Shown: in pieces, positions 6,091-7,687 of the stretch
How the letters are laid out: each line of letters begins with the position of its first letter
How positions within the stretch are numbered: position 1 is the first letter of the stretch
From: Treponema sp.
Lineage (GTDB): Bacteria; Spirochaetota; Spirochaetia; Treponematales; Breznakiellaceae
NCBI GenBank assembly: GCA_031274565.1
Contig: JAISPY010000124.1
Span: forward strand, 1 to 7,687
Length of the DNA: 7,687 bases
Reading direction: 5' to 3'
Translations under genes and position numbers: made by a program
Notes under the pieces: generated by a model
Told to the model about the DNA's origin: nothing
Seen by the model: the letters and a program-made list of their open reading frames with translations, nothing else
Database searches by the model: none

Positions 6091-6119
6091 AAAAAAAACC
6101 GCAGCTCCCCTTATGCGGT
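6091..6119 (-). terminator. Attenuator-like terminator upstream of hisG
   Basis: On the minus strand ACCGCA, a 10-nt loop, TGCGGT, then a run of eight Ts, ending 21 nt before the hisG ATG. An intrinsic terminator placed between promoter and first gene is the mark of attenuation. A second TGCGGT on the same strand at 6162-6167 could pair with ACCGCA instead and block the terminator. No T-box consensus and no leader peptide with a normal start were found, so the signal is unknown. Confidence 0.55.
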
Positions 6120-6187
6120 GTCTATACGGACTCGGGAAACCGCCCGTAGCCCGGATGATGAACCGCAAGAATCCGATTCGTGGATTT

Positions 6188-6216
6188 AGGCTACTGGAAT
6201 AGTGAACAAGAGTCAA
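6188..6216 (-). promoter_or_regulatory. Possible promoter of the his operon
   Basis: Minus-strand TTGACT (6216-6211), 17-nt spacer, TAGCCT (6193-6188). The -35 is five of six, the -10 only three of six. It would start transcription near 6180 and produce a leader that holds both the attenuator and the competing TGCGGT arm. Confidence 0.35.
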
Positions 6217-6333
6217 GTCCCAGGCAGGGCGAGCGCACATCCTTATTGCGTAAGCAATGAGCATAAAATGCAGGGCATCTTATTCGTGCGCGGGTCCTAC
6301 ATCAGCGTAATCGGTGGATTTTTTATCTTTAAA

Positions 6334-6361
6334 AAAATACCCGCTCATTTTTGCAAATCAA
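6334..6361 (-). promoter_or_regulatory. Weak upstream promoter candidate
   Basis: Minus-strand TTGATT (6361-6356), 16-nt spacer, TATTTT (6339-6334), each four of six matches. It could serve hisG as a distal promoter about 260 nt from its start. The 18-bp inverted repeat and the tandem repeat lie just upstream of it. Confidence 0.25.
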
Positions 6362-6378
6362 ACACGGTGGTCATTCCC

Positions 6379-6398
6379 TAATTCGCGTTAATTCGCGT
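6379..6398 (+). repeat. Tandem direct repeat TAATTCGCGT x2
   Basis: Two perfect, adjacent 10-bp copies, followed by CAGTCGCGG, which partly echoes them. One helical turn of spacing would suit a regulator binding one face of the DNA upstream of the weak promoter at 6334-6361. It may also be chance or part of a dispersed repeat. Confidence 0.7.
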
Positions 6399-6464
6399 CA
6401 GTCGCGGACTCTTTTGTTTATATGCGCCGTCCCTGGGGTTTTGCGGAAGTGGTACGAACCGTAA

Positions 6465-6545
6465 TTTCCGGGGAAGAAAAACGTTTGGCTCGGCCCCGCT
6501 TGCCCCTTAGGTCAAGTTGCCGCCCGTGTTTTTCTTCCCCGGAAA
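6465..6545. repeat. 18-bp perfect inverted repeat with 45-nt loop
   Basis: The left arm at 6465-6482 starts TTTCCGGGG and ends GAAAAAC; the right arm at 6528-6545 is its exact complement. The loop is GC-rich with minor internal pairing (CGGC at 6491-6494 with GCCG at 6519-6522). The site lies just downstream of the sugar-permease operon. It could be a strong RNA stem-loop protecting or ending that transcript, or a small palindromic repeat element. Confidence 0.85.
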
Positions 6546-6580
6546 AAAGAAGGTATAAGTACCATCGGACCGAAGGTCCG
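6543..6580 (-). terminator. Probable terminator of the sugar ABC operon
   Basis: Leftward from the permease stop: a 6-bp stem CGGACC / GGTCCG with a 3-nt loop (6566-6580), then a small stem GGTA-CTTA-TACC (6552-6563) followed at once by TTCTTTTTT. Hairpins followed by a T-rich run just after the stop codon fit an intrinsic terminator, although the stem nearest the T run is short. Confidence 0.5.
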
Positions 6581-6586
6581 CATCTG

Positions 6587-7567
6587 CTAGGCCCGGAGGC
6601 TTTTTTTCTGTTTTTGATAGCAGTCGAAGCCCACCGCTGCCAGGAGAACCGCGCCTTTAATCACCATCTGCATATACTGGGTTATGTTCATCAGTACCAT
6701 GCCGTTGCTTAGGACGCCTAAGATCAGGATGCCCGCCACCACATTGGAAATCCTGCCGTAACCGCCGTTCACGCTGACTCCCCCCAAAACCACCGCGGTC
6801 AAGACATCGAACTCGAAGCCCTTGCCCGCCAGGGCCTGGCCGGACATGGTCCGGGAGAGCATCACGATGCCGGCGATGCCCGCGAAGAAGCCCGACAGGG
6901 TATACACCAGGTATTTGACCCGCTTCACATTGATCCCCGAAAGGGACGAGGCTTCCTCGTTGCCCCCCACGGCGTAAAAATAGCGACCGAAGTAGGTCTG
7001 GTTGAGGATAAAGGCGCCGGCCGCCAGGATCACCGCCATGATGATCACCGGGATGGGTACTGGGCCCAGATAGCCCTGGCCGATCACGGTAAACCACCGG
7101 GGAAAGCCGAAGATGGGAACGCCGCCGCAGACGATAAAAGCCAGCCCCTCCAGGATGGTCATGGTGGAAAGGGTAACAATCAGGGGCGGCATTTTGATAT
7201 TGGCAATGACCCATCCGTTAAAAAAACCAACCGCCGTGGCCATGCCCAGGGAAATCAGGCAGGCGGGCACGGGGTGTACATTGGCCTTTACCATAAACCA
7301 GGCGGCAACGATATTAACCAGGGTGATGTTGGAACCGATGGACAGGTCAATGCCCCCCAGGAGCAGTACAAAGGCCATTCCCACCGAGGCAATGCCCATC
7401 ATGGAAACCTGCCGCGCGATATTGAGTATATTGTTGGGCCGCTGGAATTTACCCCCCGTGAGGGCGCTGAAAAAAATCAGCAGGGCTAAAAGGGCAAGAT
7501 AGATACCGTAATTTTTTATCAGCCCGGCGATGTTTCTTTTGTTTATCTGGATTCCCGCCGCTGTCAT
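6587..7567 (-). CDS. Sugar ABC transporter permease, RbsC/XylH type
   Basis: Inner-membrane permease of a carbohydrate importer of the ribose/xylose/galactose class (BPD_transp_2 family), 326 residues, the normal length. It is strongly hydrophobic, with segments near 20-38, 55-72, 80-95, 102-124, 128-148, 168-188, 218-238, 252-265, 274-296 and 300-314. Family motifs are GGIDLSIGS (71-79), the cytoplasmic loop that docks on the ATPase, GRYFYAVGGNEEA with LSGINV (194-214), and VLGGVSVNGGYG (260-271). The start ATG at 7567 overlaps the stop of the upstream ATPase gene as ATGA, and AAAGGAGG lies 4 nt before it, inside that gene, so the pair is translationally coupled. The substrate cannot be told from the permease; the binding-protein gene, probably outside the window, would decide it. 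Confidence 0.95.
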   Translation of the reverse strand: MTAAGIQINKRNIAGLIKNYGIYLALLALLIFFSALTGGKFQRPNNILNIARQVSMMGIASVGMAFVLLLGGIDLSIGSNITLVNIVAAWFMVKANVHPVPACLISLGMATAVGFFNGWVIANIKMPPLIVTLSTMTILEGLAFIVCGGVPIFGFPRWFTVIGQGYLGPVPIPVIIMAVILAAGAFILNQTYFGRYFYAVGGNEEASSLSGINVKRVKYLVYTLSGFFAGIAGIVMLSRTMSGQALAGKGFEFDVLTAVVLGGVSVNGGYGRISNVVAGILILGVLSNGMVLMNITQYMQMVIKGAVLLAAVGFDCYQKQKKSLRA

Positions 7568-7687
7568 ACTGCCTCCTTTTCGGTTTTAGATGCGTAACTC
7601 ATAATCAGTTCCTGGCTAAAATCCTTTCTGGCAATTTCGCCGCTTATCCTGCCCTCACAAAGCACGATGATCCGGTCAGCCATGCCC
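7564..7687 (-). CDS. Sugar ABC transporter ATP-binding protein, C-terminal end (5' part outside window)
   Basis: The last 40 codons of an RbsA/MglA-type ATPase. The visible part reads GMADRIIVLCEGRISGEI, which matches the end of the second nucleotide-binding domain of these proteins, where LGMSDRIxVMxEGRI follows the H-loop region. The protein closes with a variable hydrophilic tail and TGA. The stop shares ATGA with the permease start. The Walker motifs are outside the window. With the permease it forms a ribose-type importer operon read leftward. Class assignment is firm for so short a piece because of the motif and the neighbour. Confidence 0.88.
   Translation of the reverse strand, partial: GMADRIIVLCEGRISGEIARKDFSQELIMSYASKTEKEAV

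Noticed and set aside
6121..6190. Histidine leader peptide, from two adjacent CAT codons on the minus strand near 6155-6160
   Set aside because: The frame holding both codons has no ATG, GTG or TTG start between its stops, and two histidines are too few for a classic his leader.
6070..6264. N-terminal extension of hisG by 65 codons
   Set aside because: It crosses the terminator-like hairpin and T run, is unlike HisG family N-termini, and the ATG at 6069 has its own ribosome site.

Overview
The window looks like a piece of a roughly 50% GC anaerobe chromosome. The most telling gene is a soluble protein that fuses an [FeFe]-hydrogenase-like H-cluster domain to a methyl-accepting chemotaxis signalling domain. 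Proteins of this kind are known from anaerobes including termite-gut treponemes. With the GC content and a long poly-G tract (a habit of treponemes), a host-associated spirochaete is my best guess. This is inference and not proven by any marker in the window.

Layout. (1) 1-572, plus strand: 3' end of a 6-phosphofructokinase gene. (2) 654-2738, minus strand, convergent with it: the hydrogenase/chemotaxis fusion, with a GTG start fixed by a perfect AGGAGG. A good TTGACA-N16-TATTAT promoter lies at 2983-3010, leaving a structured leader of about 240 nt that holds a 12-bp palindrome and a possible 10-codon leader peptide. (3) 2739-3874: over 1.1 kb with no convincing gene but much structure: a second copy of the TGGCAG-loop palindrome, a 19-G homopolymer inside a small open frame, a 42-nt hairpin, and a ~230-bp segment with inverted terminal repeats flanked by 9-bp direct repeats, which looks like a miniature transposable element. 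(4) 3875-6069, minus strand: histidine biosynthesis operon hisG-hisB-hisH. (5) 6070-6586: 517 bp non-coding, with a terminator-like attenuator and a possible antiterminator arm just before hisG, two weak promoters, a tandem 10-bp repeat, an 18-bp perfect inverted repeat, and the terminator of the next operon. (6) 6587-7687, minus strand: permease and the C-terminal end of the ATPase of a ribose-type sugar ABC importer, overlapping by ATGA.

How they work together. The phosphofructokinase and sugar importer serve carbohydrate uptake and glycolysis. The fusion protein is best read as a cytoplasmic H2 or redox sensor feeding the chemotaxis pathway. HisG, HisB and HisH are steps of histidine synthesis, but HisF, the obligate partner of HisH, is not in the window. 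I found no tRNA, rRNA or CRISPR.
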